Of a stretch of 64,000 nucleotides of DNA, positions 1-11,184 are shown in pieces. How positions within the stretch are numbered: the first letter of the stretch is position 1; every line of letters starts with the position of its first letter. The position numbers and the translations under genes are program-made. The notes beneath the pieces were generated by a model. That model was not told the origin of the DNA. It saw only the letters and a list, made by a program, of their open reading frames with translations, and did not search any database. This stretch comes from Cloeon dipterum (Eukaryota; Arthropoda; Insecta; Ephemeroptera; Baetidae): positions 19,596,545-19,660,544 of the forward strand of contig NC_088790.1 of the NCBI RefSeq assembly GCF_949628265.1, in the 5' to 3' direction.

Positions 1-488
1 AAAATCTAGATATTTCTGACAGACAAATGATGCACCGAATATAACAAAAGGTTGAGTGGAAAATCTGCACCTGTCATTGAGTGAAGTTAAATCACGCATA
101 TTATACTTAAGTTAAGGCTTTAATTTCAGATTATCGCGTTTTAAGTTGCATATTAAAATCTCTTGCATTTTTGTTGTCATAGTAAAATAAATATACTGTT
201 GCACAAAATATTTACAGGGAAACAACTAAATCACAAAACATTTTTAAATCAATAAAATAAAGTTTATTGGCTATAAACATTGCTTTGACATAAATAGTCT
301 CCATGTTAAGCATTTGTTAATTCAATAATATATCTTAAGAACAAATTTCGTCCTCAGATATGATTTCTTCAGATTCAATAAAAGATTCAGAGATCAAGTA
401 AAATCGATACACGTGTTTGCTCTCGTGAGGCTAAAAAAAGGTCAGAAAATTTATCCATCATGCCAATTTTCTATATAAAAGTAAAAAT

Positions 489-1257
489 TTAGATTACGGT
501 AGTACCTTGTTCAAAACAATTAGAAGTGATAGTCATAAGCAGCAAAACTGCAAATGATATGAAAAGAACGGTAGCGAAGAAATTGTAGAAGAACGGGTGG
601 CAATAGTCATCAGCTTGGGGGTCACTGCTGGAGTCATATTGTTCGGCCACTTTGCACAAGGAGTAAATGAGCCAGATAAAGTACATTGCTATAATGATCC
701 AGAGGCTGCAATAAATGTACAGCCTTAGCCATCCATGGCACACGTTGCACAACTTGGTCATAAATCGCATGTACTTGACTGAAACGGCGATGCAGACGGC
801 AAATGTGATGAGCCCTGTTGGAATTTGTAAGCATTAAAATATTTTTAAGGCTTTTTAACATTTTAAAAATACCTCCAAAAATGAGCAACTGTGGTAAAAC
901 TGGATCAGCTGGACAGTTGTCGTAGTAAAGGGCGCCGAAGGTCACCATGGGGAATAGGGTGCCCAAAAGTATAGCAACCACATAATAGACCAGCGACCAA
1001 ACTATGTAATGAGAACATTGCTTTATAAGATGGATATATGACTTTTAAAATATAAAATACATTCTGTGATTTCGCCATAATTTTCTTCTCGGTGCTTGTC
1101 AACAATCTGAAAGTTCAAAAATTTGTACAGTCATACACTTTTTATGAAACTAAAAACTTTTTAAACTCACCTTGCCGATGTCTTGTGTAATTTCATTCTT
1201 TAATTTAATCAGAGGTACTTCCTCAGGATCTAAATAATCGCTTGGTCTCCACGTCAT
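489..1257 (-). CDS. Four-helix membrane protein, TMEM272-like (array gene A)
   Basis: Four coding exons were spliced by eye: 1257-1171, 1106-1061, 1001-873 and 814-489, giving about 195 residues with consistent phases. The protein has a hydrophilic N-terminus of about 45 residues starting MTWRPSDYLDPEEV, then four predicted membrane helices. After helix 1 comes GALYYDNCPADP; helix 2 contains LLIFGG; before helix 4 there is a DDYCHPFFYNFF segment. These match the paired cysteine signatures of array genes B and F. I recall a similar layout in proteins annotated as TMEM272-like, but that family name is from memory. Unlike its neighbours it has no PPxY/PPxF box, and I found no copy of the upstream block shared by the other array genes. 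A probable non-coding first exon lies near 1310-1400. The molecular function is unknown. Confidence 0.75.
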
Positions 1258-2192
1258 AGCCTTTTGGTGTGTTCCCTCTTATCCCTCACTGCATTTCAAA
1301 ACAAATTTAACTATGGTTACCTTACGGCTGATTGAACACTTTCATTAATACCACTTGCTTTGGAATGTCGATTGCGCCACGTTTGTTTTGCTACGGCTCC
1401 TTTCCTATAAAATACGGATAAATGGTTTATAAGTTTGAAACGACCTGTGGTAAAAATAGCAGGTGGTTAAAACTATTTTTATTAAATCAGTTTGAACGTT
1501 TTTCACTTTTTGTTGTTCAGAGATTGCATAATTGATTCTATTTTTTTTTTTAATTAAGTGGTTGTTTATATTTGGAAAAAATTGCCAGGTCTGAAACTAA
1601 AACTTAACAATCATCGTAAATGCTAACGGTCGGGAGAAATAATATAACTCTAAATTAAGGTGATCAAAACGACTAGTGTAAAATCTTGCTATACAATCTG
1701 ATTAAATTTTAAATGAAGACGAAAAAATTGGTTAAGTGTAAATATTTAGATATTCAACAACAAAGTTTGTTAATTATCAGATTAAAAATTTGTTATTATT
1801 CTAAATACTACATCTACTTGAGAATATTTTGCTGGCAACTTACGCACGATGTTGTTGGTTTGAGCTGGATAGAAGGTCTGCAGCATTACGTTTTTGTTGA
1901 GTTATTGAAGAGTTGAGTAGTGAGAAGGTGGTGATAGCCACGACTGCCATCTACGTATAGCATCACTTGTCAAATAACAAGTGGGAGAAACTAAAATAAG
2001 TTAATGTTGCACAACTCTTACCTCGACGTTATTATAAAAGATACTAGACCTATAGGTGCTCAATTTTAAGAAATGGTTTCGTAAAATAATGAAACTCGTC
2101 GTCTAAATATTTAATGATAATTATAATTTACCCTTATATGTCTTTGAAAGAACGTCTTTTAACCGCAGAACACGAGAACACGTTTCTTTGCA

Positions 2193-3108
2193 CTAGCATA
2201 TGCAAGAGAGCAGCAAAATCACATTTGTCACGTTGAGGAACCAAAAGTAAAAGTTGTACAGCACGGGGTTGCAATAGTCTTGGTCTTCAGGGTTTGAGCT
2301 TGGCTTGTACTGCACGTAAACCCAGTACGAGGAAAGACCGAGCCACAAGATGAATAAAAACGTGAACAATTTTTTCCCAGTCGATGATTTTTTTCGCTCT
2401 TCTTCACCCTGTGGCTTTTTCTTGGCGCAATTGATTATGTTAAGCAGAATCAAGACGGTTCCTGTAATTTTCATTTGAATGTATTCGTTTCTCAAACTTA
2501 ATTAAATGTTACCTCCAATGATCAGCATTATTGGAATCATAGGCTGGGCCGGGCATTCATGAAAGTAAAGGGCGCCGAGAACTACCATTCCGACCATTAC
2601 GCTTAAAATAGCGAAGAGCCCAACGAACATGAAAATCACCACAGTAATGCCAACTGTGAAATTAAAATTCAATAAATTATGAATTTGCTTAAAAAAAAGT
2701 TTTTGCCTTGCCTGTATTTGCGATTGCGTCGCACAGTTTGCTGCCAAAATCAGTCAATCCTTCTGAAGTTTCTCGAGCATTTTGGATTTCCGTCATTAAG
2801 GACTGAAACGAGGGCGGAGGCACGCTCGGGGCGGCTGAAATTTTGTTATTGCAATATGAAAAATCAGAATTATTAGGAAGAATCACCGATCGCCTCTTCG
2901 TAGGATGGTGGCGGCAGAGGGGGCGCACTGGGGCTGGGGAAGTCGTTCTGCGGTTCGATTTCCATCCGAAAACTCTGCGAGGGTTCGCCAACGCCCTCAG
3001 AGCCCTAAGTCAGATATGAGGAATTAGTGTCATTGTCTAAAATCACAATAACTAGATATTTACCACGGCAGCCATAGAGGATGTTTGGCCTTTCTCTTGG
3101 CACTCCAT
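2193..3108 (-). CDS. Four-helix membrane protein with PPxY motif (array gene B)
   Basis: Five exons (3108-3064, 3004-2887, 2834-2712, 2653-2513, 2461-2193) give 696 nt, or 231 residues. The cytosolic-type N-terminus carries PPPSYEEAI at about residues 46-54, a true PPxY motif of the kind bound by WW domains. A second proline box, PSVPPPSFQ, follows. Four helices occupy about residues 97-231, with GALYFHECPAQP between helices 1 and 2 and DYCNPVLYNFYFW before helix 4. The third intron (2711-2654) starts with GC rather than GT; its context CAG|GCAAGG is a typical GC-AG donor, and no GT donor is available in that short intron. It is closest to gene F, with which it shares a 141-nt exon 4. The presence of PPxY suggests binding to an HECT-type ubiquitin ligase, but this is inference. 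Confidence 0.8.
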
Positions 3109-3553
3109 TGTTTTAATTTAAGTTGTGTGATGCCGGCCTTTCAACACAATATGTCCCTTTAAAAATGATGGTATTTAAATTAGAAAAATCCGTGCGGGAA
3201 AAGTACAAAAGTCATCGAGTAATATTTCAGAAATTAGTGGAAACTCGAAATTATAGAGATTTCAAGATATCAACGAATCAACACACTACCGGGAATTAAA
3301 AAAGCTCTTTTTTACTCGGTATGATACAAATTATTTTGTGTGTTTTCTTGTGAGTAAAGGAGAGCAAGTAAAAGTGATTTTATCTCCTTCCAATGACTAA
3401 AAAATATACCTTTCCAATGAGCCAAATGTTTTGTTTTGGGTTGGAGCCACGCTGTTGCATGCAGCACTTTTAAGGGGAAACAGCACACTAAATTTGCGTT
3501 TGGCAAGCGCGACCTTCGCAGTGTTTATGGAGGAATTGACGTCAGACGTCCAA

Positions 3554-3590
3554 CACACGCAAGCGCAGGAATTAAAGAGATCTGCAGTGG
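3554..3590 (-). promoter_or_regulatory. Shared upstream block, copy before gene B
   Basis: Read on the minus strand this holds CTGCAGATCTCTTTAATTCC followed by TGCGCTTGCGTGTG. It is the most diverged of five related blocks, one upstream of each of genes B to F. Distance to the ATG is about 450 nt. It may be core promoter or a non-coding first exon. Confidence 0.45.
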
Positions 3591-3921
3591 ACAATATTAA
3601 AGGGTTTTGTCCTTTCTTTATTTCTTATTTCTGTACAGTTAAAAGCAGGTTAAAATATTTCCTCTCTCAGTGTTGTAGGATTTGTTTTCGTTTCTTATTT
3701 GTCTTTTGGTATTTAATTTTTAATTAACTAAGTAATTTTCACACAAATTTTGCACATTTTCTCACCTGCTCTTTAATTGTTCCTGCTCTCAATAAGACTT
3801 GTATTTTTACCGCCAATCTGCAAATTGGCCCAGATATACCGCTGCAAAAAGATTTATTTCAATTTTACCCTTTGATTCTTAAATATGAAAAATGTATTAC
3901 CCTGTATGGTTGGGCTCTTAA

Positions 3922-4387
3922 TCAATTAGAACTGATCGTAACGATGAAAACAACCGTAATCCAAAATCCAAGAAGTGCGATGCAAGCGACAGTATCTCAA
4001 GGATCAATCGTGAGTTTTGCAAATAAATATATTTATAACCATTATATTTATACCCTTTGGTGATTTTATCTCCTCAATTTCAACGTCAATAAAAATATTC
4101 TCATCTGTTGCTGTTCGGTAGAAATTTCGCATTGCTGAAAAAAAATAGTATAGCGAAGTAAAAAATATTTTTTAGTAATAGTCGAAACTGTATTTTTCTC
4201 ACCCATTGCTTCTTCAAAGGAGGGTGGAGGGTCCTCACCAGACCATGAAGGATCTACAGGAATTTTAACCTCCACAAAGCCATTTCCTACTGGTGACAAA
4301 TTCTGAGCGAAGAATATTTAATCACAAATGTTTTATGAAGTAAGGCAAAAATGTTACTTTTTTAGACTGGGAGCAAGCCAAATCCAT
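3922..4387 (-). CDS. Small tail-anchored protein with PPPSFEEA box (array gene C)
   Basis: Four small exons (4387-4358, 4302-4203, 4134-4054, 3995-3922) sum to 285 nt, a 94-residue protein. Exon 1 encodes MDLACSQSKK. Exon 2 ends in PPPSFEEAM (about residues 35-43) at a phase-1 junction, as in genes B, D and E. A polar linker follows, and the protein closes with one hydrophobic segment of about 20 residues, TVACIALLGFWITVVFIVT, followed only by ISSN. It therefore looks like a C-terminally anchored single-pass protein rather than a four-helix one. Exon 2 is 100 nt, the same as in gene D, and both encode an FVEV-x-IP stretch. The last acceptor, ccttgag, is weak, so the final exon is less certain than the rest. 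No known family was recognised. Confidence 0.6.
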
Positions 4388-4558
4388 TGCATCTATTTAA
4401 CGATATCTCCAAACACGAATAATAACCTCCTGAAAAAGACAAAATTATATTATGTGACAAATTATTATTAGCATTTCAATGATTAATATTATTTGTTTGA
4501 ACAGATAAAATCTACTCTCAAAATGCGGTCCGAATTATTCTCAAGACAGATCCTTTCC

Positions 4559-4577
4559 ACCCCTGCTTCGCAGGGGT
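4559..4577. repeat. Short perfect hairpin
   Basis: ACCCCTGC TTC GCAGGGGT forms an 8-bp stem with a three-base loop in the otherwise AT-rich upstream region of gene C. No function can be assigned. Confidence 0.5.
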
Positions 4578-4985
4578 CTCCGAAATACTAACCGAGCTGG
4601 CAGCACCTTCCAGTGGTGAATGAATTAGATCTGATTTAGGAGGCTCAAAGGATGCGTTGATATTTTATATTTTAAAAGCTGCATTGTTTTCTTGAAATCT
4701 CAGCATTCAATTTATTTAATAATGTTTCTCAAGAAAGTAGATAAATATTTAGTATTATTAATATTAACCGATTGAAACACTTTATAAAGCAATATTTGAT
4801 TCAAGTTTACTTACATATTGATAAATATATTGTCAGTATTCTTCAATGAGCCCCAATATGCTTCAACTCTTTGCACTTTGAGAAAGTTCAAAATATCCAC
4901 ACAGTTCCAGCTGCTCGACTAAACTGTGAATTGAGAAACAGAGACGCAGTTGTTTCATGGTTCTCATCCACCCACACATCTGTTT

Positions 4986-5030
4986 GGGACGCAAGCGCCG
5001 CCAAGTCTGAGGCAAAAGAGGATTGCAGTG
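4986..5030 (-). promoter_or_regulatory. Shared upstream block, copy before gene C
   Basis: Minus-strand reading: ACTGCAATCCTCTTTTGCCT, then CAGACTTGGCGG, then CGCTTGCGTCCCAAACAG. It matches the block before gene E almost base for base across three segments. It lies about 600 nt upstream of the gene C ATG. Confidence 0.5.
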
Positions 5031-5810
5031 AACTCGTTTTTCATGCGTTTTTAACCAAGAATTTCAAAAGAGTTCAAAATATATTCAGTCGTTAAATTAA
5101 AAACTAAAACATTGAAATAAATTCTTTCATCATTAATCACTGTCAAAAATTTAATTTTAAAAATAATTTGCGTGCTGTATTTATATTTCATGTTGTGCGA
5201 TTTAAAAAGCCCTATATTAAAAAAGCAATATTTTGCTTAGGAGAGTACGCAAGAAGAATAACAGACTTGGTTACCCTACAAACGAGCAGAGATTGTATAA
5301 TATTAGTGCCGGATATATTAAAATAAAAAGGGTTGTTTAAGAATTTCATAGTATTTAAAATTTATTTCATATCACAAAAGGGTCAGTTCACAGCTTACAC
5401 AAAAGAGTTTGCGAAAAGGCTAATTGATTCCTTAAAGTACAGCACAGTGCTGGTCTAAGACCAAGATAAATATATAATACATTAAAAACAATTGTAAATT
5501 TAATTATAAAAAATCCACGTATTCTTAATCTACTGAGGAATCATTTAAAGGGCACAGTTGGAAGAAGATTTTGCTCACATGAATTGCATGAGCATGGGAT
5601 CTCTGGTCACTTGGTCAGCGCATTTCTCGCTTTTTCCCTAGTTGTGCTCTTAAACCATCGTCTTGCTCCATCCCGTGCTCGTGTCACACCTAAACAACAG
5701 CCAAAACATATCTGATTTTAATTATTTCCTCTTAATTTATTTTTAAATAATTTTATTTCAAATAAGCAATAATATATTACCGGGGTGTCTGCCAGTATTT
5801 TCCACACAAG

Positions 5811-6354
5811 CTAAAAAAGATTACTGAGCATGACAAGGGCAATCAAGATCAACCAAAATGCAAGAATTCCAACGACCGTCTCTTTAGCCCCTAATCAATC
5901 AAAAGGCCTGCATGATTAAAAAATATTTAAACTCGTTGTCTTACTTTTTTCCGACGAATCACTGTCCTGACTCTCATCGTCATCATCGTCCAGAACATCT
6001 TCTGGAGGTGCTGTTGGCTGAAGGGCAGGCGGTGGAACGCTTGGCATTGCTGTAAATTGCGTAAAAATAATTTAGCTTCACAAAATCTAAACGAACAAAA
6101 ATTAAAATGATATATTTGGTCGAATCTCACCTATTGCCTCCTCAAAAGAAGGTGGAGGTGTTTCACGTGAACATTTTGGGTTACCAGAGATAGGAACTTC
6201 TACGAATCTTTCCCGTGCTGGAGGCAACTTCTAGGGAAAATAATGAAAGTATTACCAATTTTATTAATAAGAAAATATAAAATTTTACCAGTACAGACTT
6301 GAAACCAGAAGGATCTGTTTTTTTAGTAGAATCCATTGAATTTTTAGCGCTCAT
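5811..6354 (-). CDS. Small tail-anchored protein with PPPSFEEA box (array gene D)
   Basis: Four exons (6354-6289, 6230-6131, 6049-5945, 5890-5811) give 351 nt and 116 residues in one continuous frame. Features in order are: a hydrophilic start (MSAKNSMDSTKK); PPPSFEEAI at about residues 47-55; a second proline box, MPSVPPPALQPTAPP, which parallels gene B exon 3; an acidic run DDDDDESQDSDSSE; and one terminal helix, VVGILAFWLILIALVMLSN, ending LF. The layout is that of a tail-anchored adaptor exposing proline and acidic motifs to the cytosol. It is the clearest of the three short array members because every splice signal is good. An alternative start at the internal MDST methionine cannot be excluded. 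The function is unknown. Confidence 0.7.
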
Positions 6355-7039
6355 TCCACAAGATAAACTAAAAATAAAAGATTTAGTTACACTGGCAAGC
6401 TAAGCATAAAGAAAAATTAAGGCTTTTATCTTGTATCTATTAATTTTGTGATGCTAATTAAAACATCTATACCGATTATATTTTGTAAATTATTTTAAGG
6501 ATTTAAAATTAGAAACTATTAACGTTTTGGTTAAAACAAGTAAATTAAATAAACTCTCGCGTTGCGCAAATTTTAACAAGAGAGTATTGCGATTAATCAT
6601 GTAGATTCATAAGGTGGAAGTCCTGCTCTTGTTTGGCTCGCTTCGGGTATTATGCCAACAAAGTTGGCAGTATATTTCATACAACTCTTCGTGTGTAAAA
6701 TTATAATATTTTTCGCCGTATTAATTAATTTGATTTCTTAATTGCTCTTATCTTAATCAAAAGGGCCAAATTTATATTTATTTTTATTTATAGAAATATG
6801 CTTTTAGAAGCTTTTTAATTTTAAATGTTGAAATATTTTAATGCGGAAAACTAAAATAAAATGCTGGTATCTAGTTTTTTTTTACTTACATTCATCGCTA
6901 AAATTCTCCAATTCAACTGATTTTAGTGACTGAAAATTTTGTAAGAGCAAGGTTCGCTCATTCGATTCACACATTAACTGATGTGAAGGGAAAAGAGGAG
7001 ACGCGGAGCTATTTCCGAGGCTCCCCTCCCATGTGTGGT

Positions 7040-7095
7040 ACGAACGCAGGCGCCACGGAGTCTGAATTTAAAAGAAGATGAGTGCAAAGACTATA
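7040..7095 (-). promoter_or_regulatory. Shared upstream block, copy before gene D (weak)
   Basis: Minus-strand reading contains TTTGCACTCATCTTCTTTTA, then GACTCCGTGGCGCCTGCG. Order and spacing agree with the blocks before C and E but the match is partial. It lies about 690 nt upstream of the gene D ATG. Confidence 0.35.
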
Positions 7096-7630
7096 GCTTT
7101 GCACAAATGTATTTTGAGTCGAATCAAAATTAAGCATAATTCTGTCAACACTTTAACTCTCAGAATAAAGATTTTTCGAGCTTACAATTAGGACGTTTTA
7201 TAAAATATCTCTTGTAATGGTATTGTTTTTAATTCTTTTTAAAAATAGTATCACATTTATATAAGAGCTATATTTATATTCCAACTTTCTTATTAATCAC
7301 ATATTTCCACAATTTGGCCAAGAAATGTTTACGAAAAATATATTCAAGAGATATAATATTTTCTCATATTTTTATTATAAGTACATTTTAAGTGAATAAA
7401 AATACATTAAATTTTTCCTCGACTCTCCTTGGATTAGTTTTTAAGAAATGCAGTTGTTTGATTGATTTTTCTCGTTGGCATTTAGCGGCCAGTGCTTTCC
7501 TTCTTTCTCGCTGCTAAAATGCTGCCATTAAAGTGAGTTGGGTACCTGTGTGTTCTCTCAATCTAATTTCAATTGTTCACACTTAACTTGTTTTTTTACC
7601 TACTGGATATTCTGGTTTGGTTGCTTTGAT

Positions 7631-8194
7631 TCATCGCTTTAGGTGGTTGACGAGAAAAAAGAGGACACTCATAACTATAATTAATAAAACGCTTGCAAGG
7701 CACATATCGCAGCTATCATCTGCTTTAAAACAAAAGGATTAACCGGATCTACCTAAAATAAATCAACATTTTAACTACTTTTTACCTTTTTCTACCGACT
7801 CCGTCTGCTGGTTTCCACTGTTATCATTTTCCAAAATATTTCGTGGGGGCGGTGCTGTTGGCCGAAGAGCTGGCGGTCGAACGCTTGGCATGTCTGGAAT
7901 TAAATAATATCTCATCTACAGTTGATCAATTAACTAATTTACTATATTTAAATTTGGGAAAATGCATAATATATATTAAAATCTGTGATTAAAAAATTGA
8001 ACGTTTATCTCACTTATGGCTTCCTCAAAGCTAGGTGGAGGCGCTCCACTGAAGTTAGAGTTGCTTGGCATTGCATGCCGGTTTGGATAAGAGACATGCT
8101 GAGTAAATTAACAAATCACAAATGAGAGAAATTTGTTGATATTTCAATATTATACTGATTGAGAAGTGTATTTTCTGTCACCCGCGCTCTCCAT
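7631..8194 (-). CDS. Small tail-anchored protein with PPPSFEEA box (array gene E)
   Basis: Four exons (8194-8156, 8098-8014, 7893-7786, 7722-7631) give 324 nt and 107 residues. PPPSFEEAI lies at about residues 33-41, again ending exon 2 at phase 1. Exon 3 encodes MPSVRPPALRPTAPPP, strikingly close to gene D. The terminal exon encodes one hydrophobic segment, VLLIIVMSVLFFLV, followed by NHLKR. The short basic tail after the helix fits a C-terminal anchor. Genes D and E look like recent duplicates of each other on the basis of exon 3. As with C, the four-helix body of B and F is absent. No catalytic motif is visible. Confidence 0.65.
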
Positions 8195-8818
8195 TTTCTT
8201 TTGATACTGATTCCTATTGTCCCCAACGATTCCTCTCCTGAAATAGCAGTTTTCTTACTTCCGTTGCTAAAAAATAAATCAGGAAATAACGGCATTAAAT
8301 GATTTGAATATATTGTCCACGTGAAATAAAGCTGATGTCAACCCTTTATTTGAAAGAAGAAAACGCCAAGTTATTCAATACTTACGCGCATGATAACGAT
8401 TAAAGGCACCAGTAAATTAAACCTTGCTCATTCATCATGTGGAAATTTACGCCCAATTACTTTGCACTTTTCCGGAATGTTTCCTTAGCTGGAGTGGCAC
8501 CTGGTGATAACCAATTTAACAATTAGTATTTAATTATATGCTGTCGGATGCAAACAAATATTTTCTGTATCTCTCAAAATTCAATTCGAATTAAAACTCA
8601 TTTTGGAAGATATGTAACAGCAGGGTAATATATAGATTTCGGTAAATTTCGAGTTAGTCTAAAATCGCTTACATTTTGACAGCATAAACGTGAGCTGCGA
8701 TAAATAACTTTCAGATTTCGTTCTTCACGCAGTTGCTCTCTGAAATAGTTGGCTTGTTGTGGAGTGAATGCGAAGCAGTCAAAAATCCTTGAAAAGGTTC
8801 CCCACCATTGCCTGTTTC

Positions 8819-8872
8819 AGACGCAAGCGCTGCTGGGTCGGCTGAAGCAACAGAGGATTGCAGATACTCGTT
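8819..8872 (-). promoter_or_regulatory. Shared upstream block, copy before gene E
   Basis: Minus-strand reading: TCTGCAATCCTCTGTTGCTT, then CAGCCGACCCAGCAG, then CGCTTGCGTCTGAAACAG. It is very close to the gene C copy although the intervening intergenic DNA is unrelated, so it appears selectively conserved. It lies about 630 nt upstream of the gene E ATG. Confidence 0.5.
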
Positions 8873-8948
8873 TTTAACGAGTTCCTATAACTAAGTGCTT
8901 TTTACTTAAACCTCTGCTCAGCGCTTCTCGTAGAGCACACCAGGTCCC

Positions 8949-9285
8949 AGGTCCCAATAACACTTGATAACTGATAACACCTCCGAGCCGATAACATGGA
9001 ACATTGAGTGGTCCGAGTGGCTGCAGAGGAGCTTTTTGCCTCCCCGCACCGAGGTCTTTGATTGAAACGCCAGACATTTGTCCCTAAAGCCGCTGGAAAG
9101 GTGCGAAAACCAGCAAGTGGCAAGTCAGCGCCAGTGCGCCTCCCAGCCCGTTGAATTATTTGCGCATTTACAGTCACTTAACTAAAATCACCTGACATTA
9201 GGTAGCAAGTATTTGATCCCCGAACAACTCAAATACCTCCCATTGCCTTGACACTCCTGATAGTGCCTTAACAATGCGAGCCAAA
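8949..9285. repeat. Dispersed protein-like repeat, copy 1
   Basis: This stretch between array genes E and F is clearly related, by eye at roughly three quarters of positions with small gaps, to 60443-60778 in the same orientation. The best-kept core is the segment reading TTTTTGCCTCC-CGCACCGAGG and then CCAGACATTTGTCC, at about 9033-9090. On the minus strand both copies encode an IV[RK]A-[LF]SGVSRQWE stretch; this copy then has a stop codon (ILAT, stop). No terminal repeats or target-site duplications were recognised. It may be a fragment of an unrecognised transposon, or a processed or duplicated exon. Confidence 0.65.
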
Positions 9286-9289
9286 CGGG

Positions 9290-9735
9290 CTGATTCAAAG
9301 TGTTGTTTCGTGTTTCAAGTAAGAGAAACTATATTTGGTTTTCGCGAGTCAAAAATGACTATTTTCAATTTATTGTTGCAATTTATATCAGAATTACATA
9401 GTTTCTTCTTCAAATTTAGGAACGTGAATCCAAAGTAAAATACATAACCGGAGGACATCTGGACATGTGCCCTTTATTGGAAAATAGAGTCATTATAGGA
9501 GGGCATATATATAGCTTATGTATTAGAAATACAGATTCTTTGGTTAAAAATGATTGTCAGGTAAAAATAGAGCAATTATACCCTACAGAAAGCAAACGCA
9601 TAATACCTGGTAACAGTTCGCTCTATATCGTGATAGATTTAAAACGAATTCTGATTATCCTCACAAAAAATTTTAAGTATCTCCTAAAATTTTATTTGAT
9701 TTATTGGTCCCCACACTAACGACATATATATAATA
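9290..9735. other. Stretch without a recognised gene, between repeat copy 1 and gene F
   Basis: An open plus-strand frame of 84 codons (9465-9719) has no splice context or recognisable motif and is not called. No other structure was seen. Confidence 0.4.
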
Positions 9736-11184
9736 TCATCTTTGGCAACAATACCAACAACAACACATTGGAAACAGGAGCAAATGCATAGCATTGATCA
9801 GCCAGAAGTAAAAATAGTACAGCACTGGATTGCAGTATGCTTTGTCCTCTGGGAAAGGGCTGGGCTCAAAATTTTTGTAAACCCAAAACGAGCTGAGTGC
9901 CAACCAGCCGAGAAACACGAGTATCAACTTTGCGTTAATCTCGTGAGCCCACTCAACGCCCGCTTCAGTCCGCACCTTGCCCAATGACCACCAGTAGCTG
10001 ACGTTAATAAGAATGATTAAGGCACCTGTTTGAACAAATTGTCAGTTCTTGAACGGTTTAAGAATTTCATAGGTTTACCTCCGATAATCAGGAATGCTGG
10101 CAAGGCGGGGCTGATACGGCAGTCCCGGATGTATAGGATGCCGATCGTCGGCATGGAAATCATACAAATAAGATTTGCCAAAATAATTAAAAACAGGAAA
10201 CAGCTGGCTGCATAATTACCTGGAACATTCGTTAAAGAGCATTTGTTAAAATTTATATCAAAGTAAACTCTCATAATTTTCTGGGCAAATTATGGAAATG
10301 ATTTTACAGTGGGTTCACCCACCAGCAAATAATTAGGTATTGAAGGTTAATAAATTTATAAATTTTGGCGAAAGAAAATTAGTTTCACACCCTACGCACA
10401 TGCCTAATTATTCGCCAATGGGCGTAGTAAGTGAAATATATTTTAAAAAATTTCACCCCACATTTTTTTCCTTGTCTCATAATTTTTTAAACAACATTTG
10501 TGTGAAATTTGTTTTTACAATTCTGTTTATTATGGAGCAATATTAAAAACTCAATAATTACTAGATGACTTATTGGAGTTTTCGTCATTAGATGCTGGTT
10601 GGTCTTCAGGTGGTCGTGTCAGGTTTATCTGGGACGTAATATTGCTTGATGAGGGAGAAGAAGTTGCTTTTGGAGATGCTGCAGTTGTCATTTGAAATCA
10701 ATTTCATAAATCGGACAGAGTTATATGGTCATATTACCTGCGCTCTCGTCCAAACTAGGCATGACCCAGCCTATATGGGACTTTCCACCTGGTGGCTCGT
10801 TTGGTGTTACTATTGTCAAATCCGGAATGAGAGGGTGAGCAGGCATATTTTTTGTTTCTATATTTATTCAAAATTAAATAAAAAAAATCTCAACTTATAT
10901 GGAAAGTAATAATAACCTGTGCCCATATTAGAGCCGGGCTGCTGGGCCCAGCCAACACGTGCCAGTCCCTCTGACGGCTGTGGTTGCAATCCTCTAGTCG
11001 CATCCGAAAAACAAGGTGGAGGCACGCTAGGTTCAACTGCAATAATTAAAACAACACACTGTATATAGCAGGCAGTTAAAATTTCACTTCACCTAAATAA
11101 TTTTTTAAATCATCACAGCTTACCTAATGCGTCCTCAAAAGCGGGTGGAGTGTTAGGAATGCTTGTACCGTGAGAGTTCTGCAT
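9736..11184 (-). CDS. Four-helix membrane protein with double proline box (array gene F)
   Basis: Six coding exons (11184-11124, 11036-10917, 10857-10738, 10678-10562, 10219-10079, 10025-9736) sum to 849 nt, or 282 residues. The first box is PPAFEDAL (about residues 13-20) and the second is EPSVPPPCFSDA. A long Pro/Ser/Asn-rich linker of about 100 residues, absent from gene B, leads into four helices with GILYIRDCRISPALP and AYCNPVLYYFYFW in the positions conserved in A and B. The cysteine-rich end MCCCWYCC may be lipid-modified. A probable non-coding first exon ends at a strong donor near 11590 (CCGTAG|gtaagtg). Exons 2-4 are each flanked by phase-1 introns, so they can be gained or lost without changing frame. 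It is an end member of the array and the longest one. Confidence 0.75.

Noticed and set aside
9465..9719. Plus-strand open frame of 84 codons between repeat copy 1 and gene F
   Set aside because: It looks somewhat protein-like, but there is no supporting promoter, splice site or recognisable motif.
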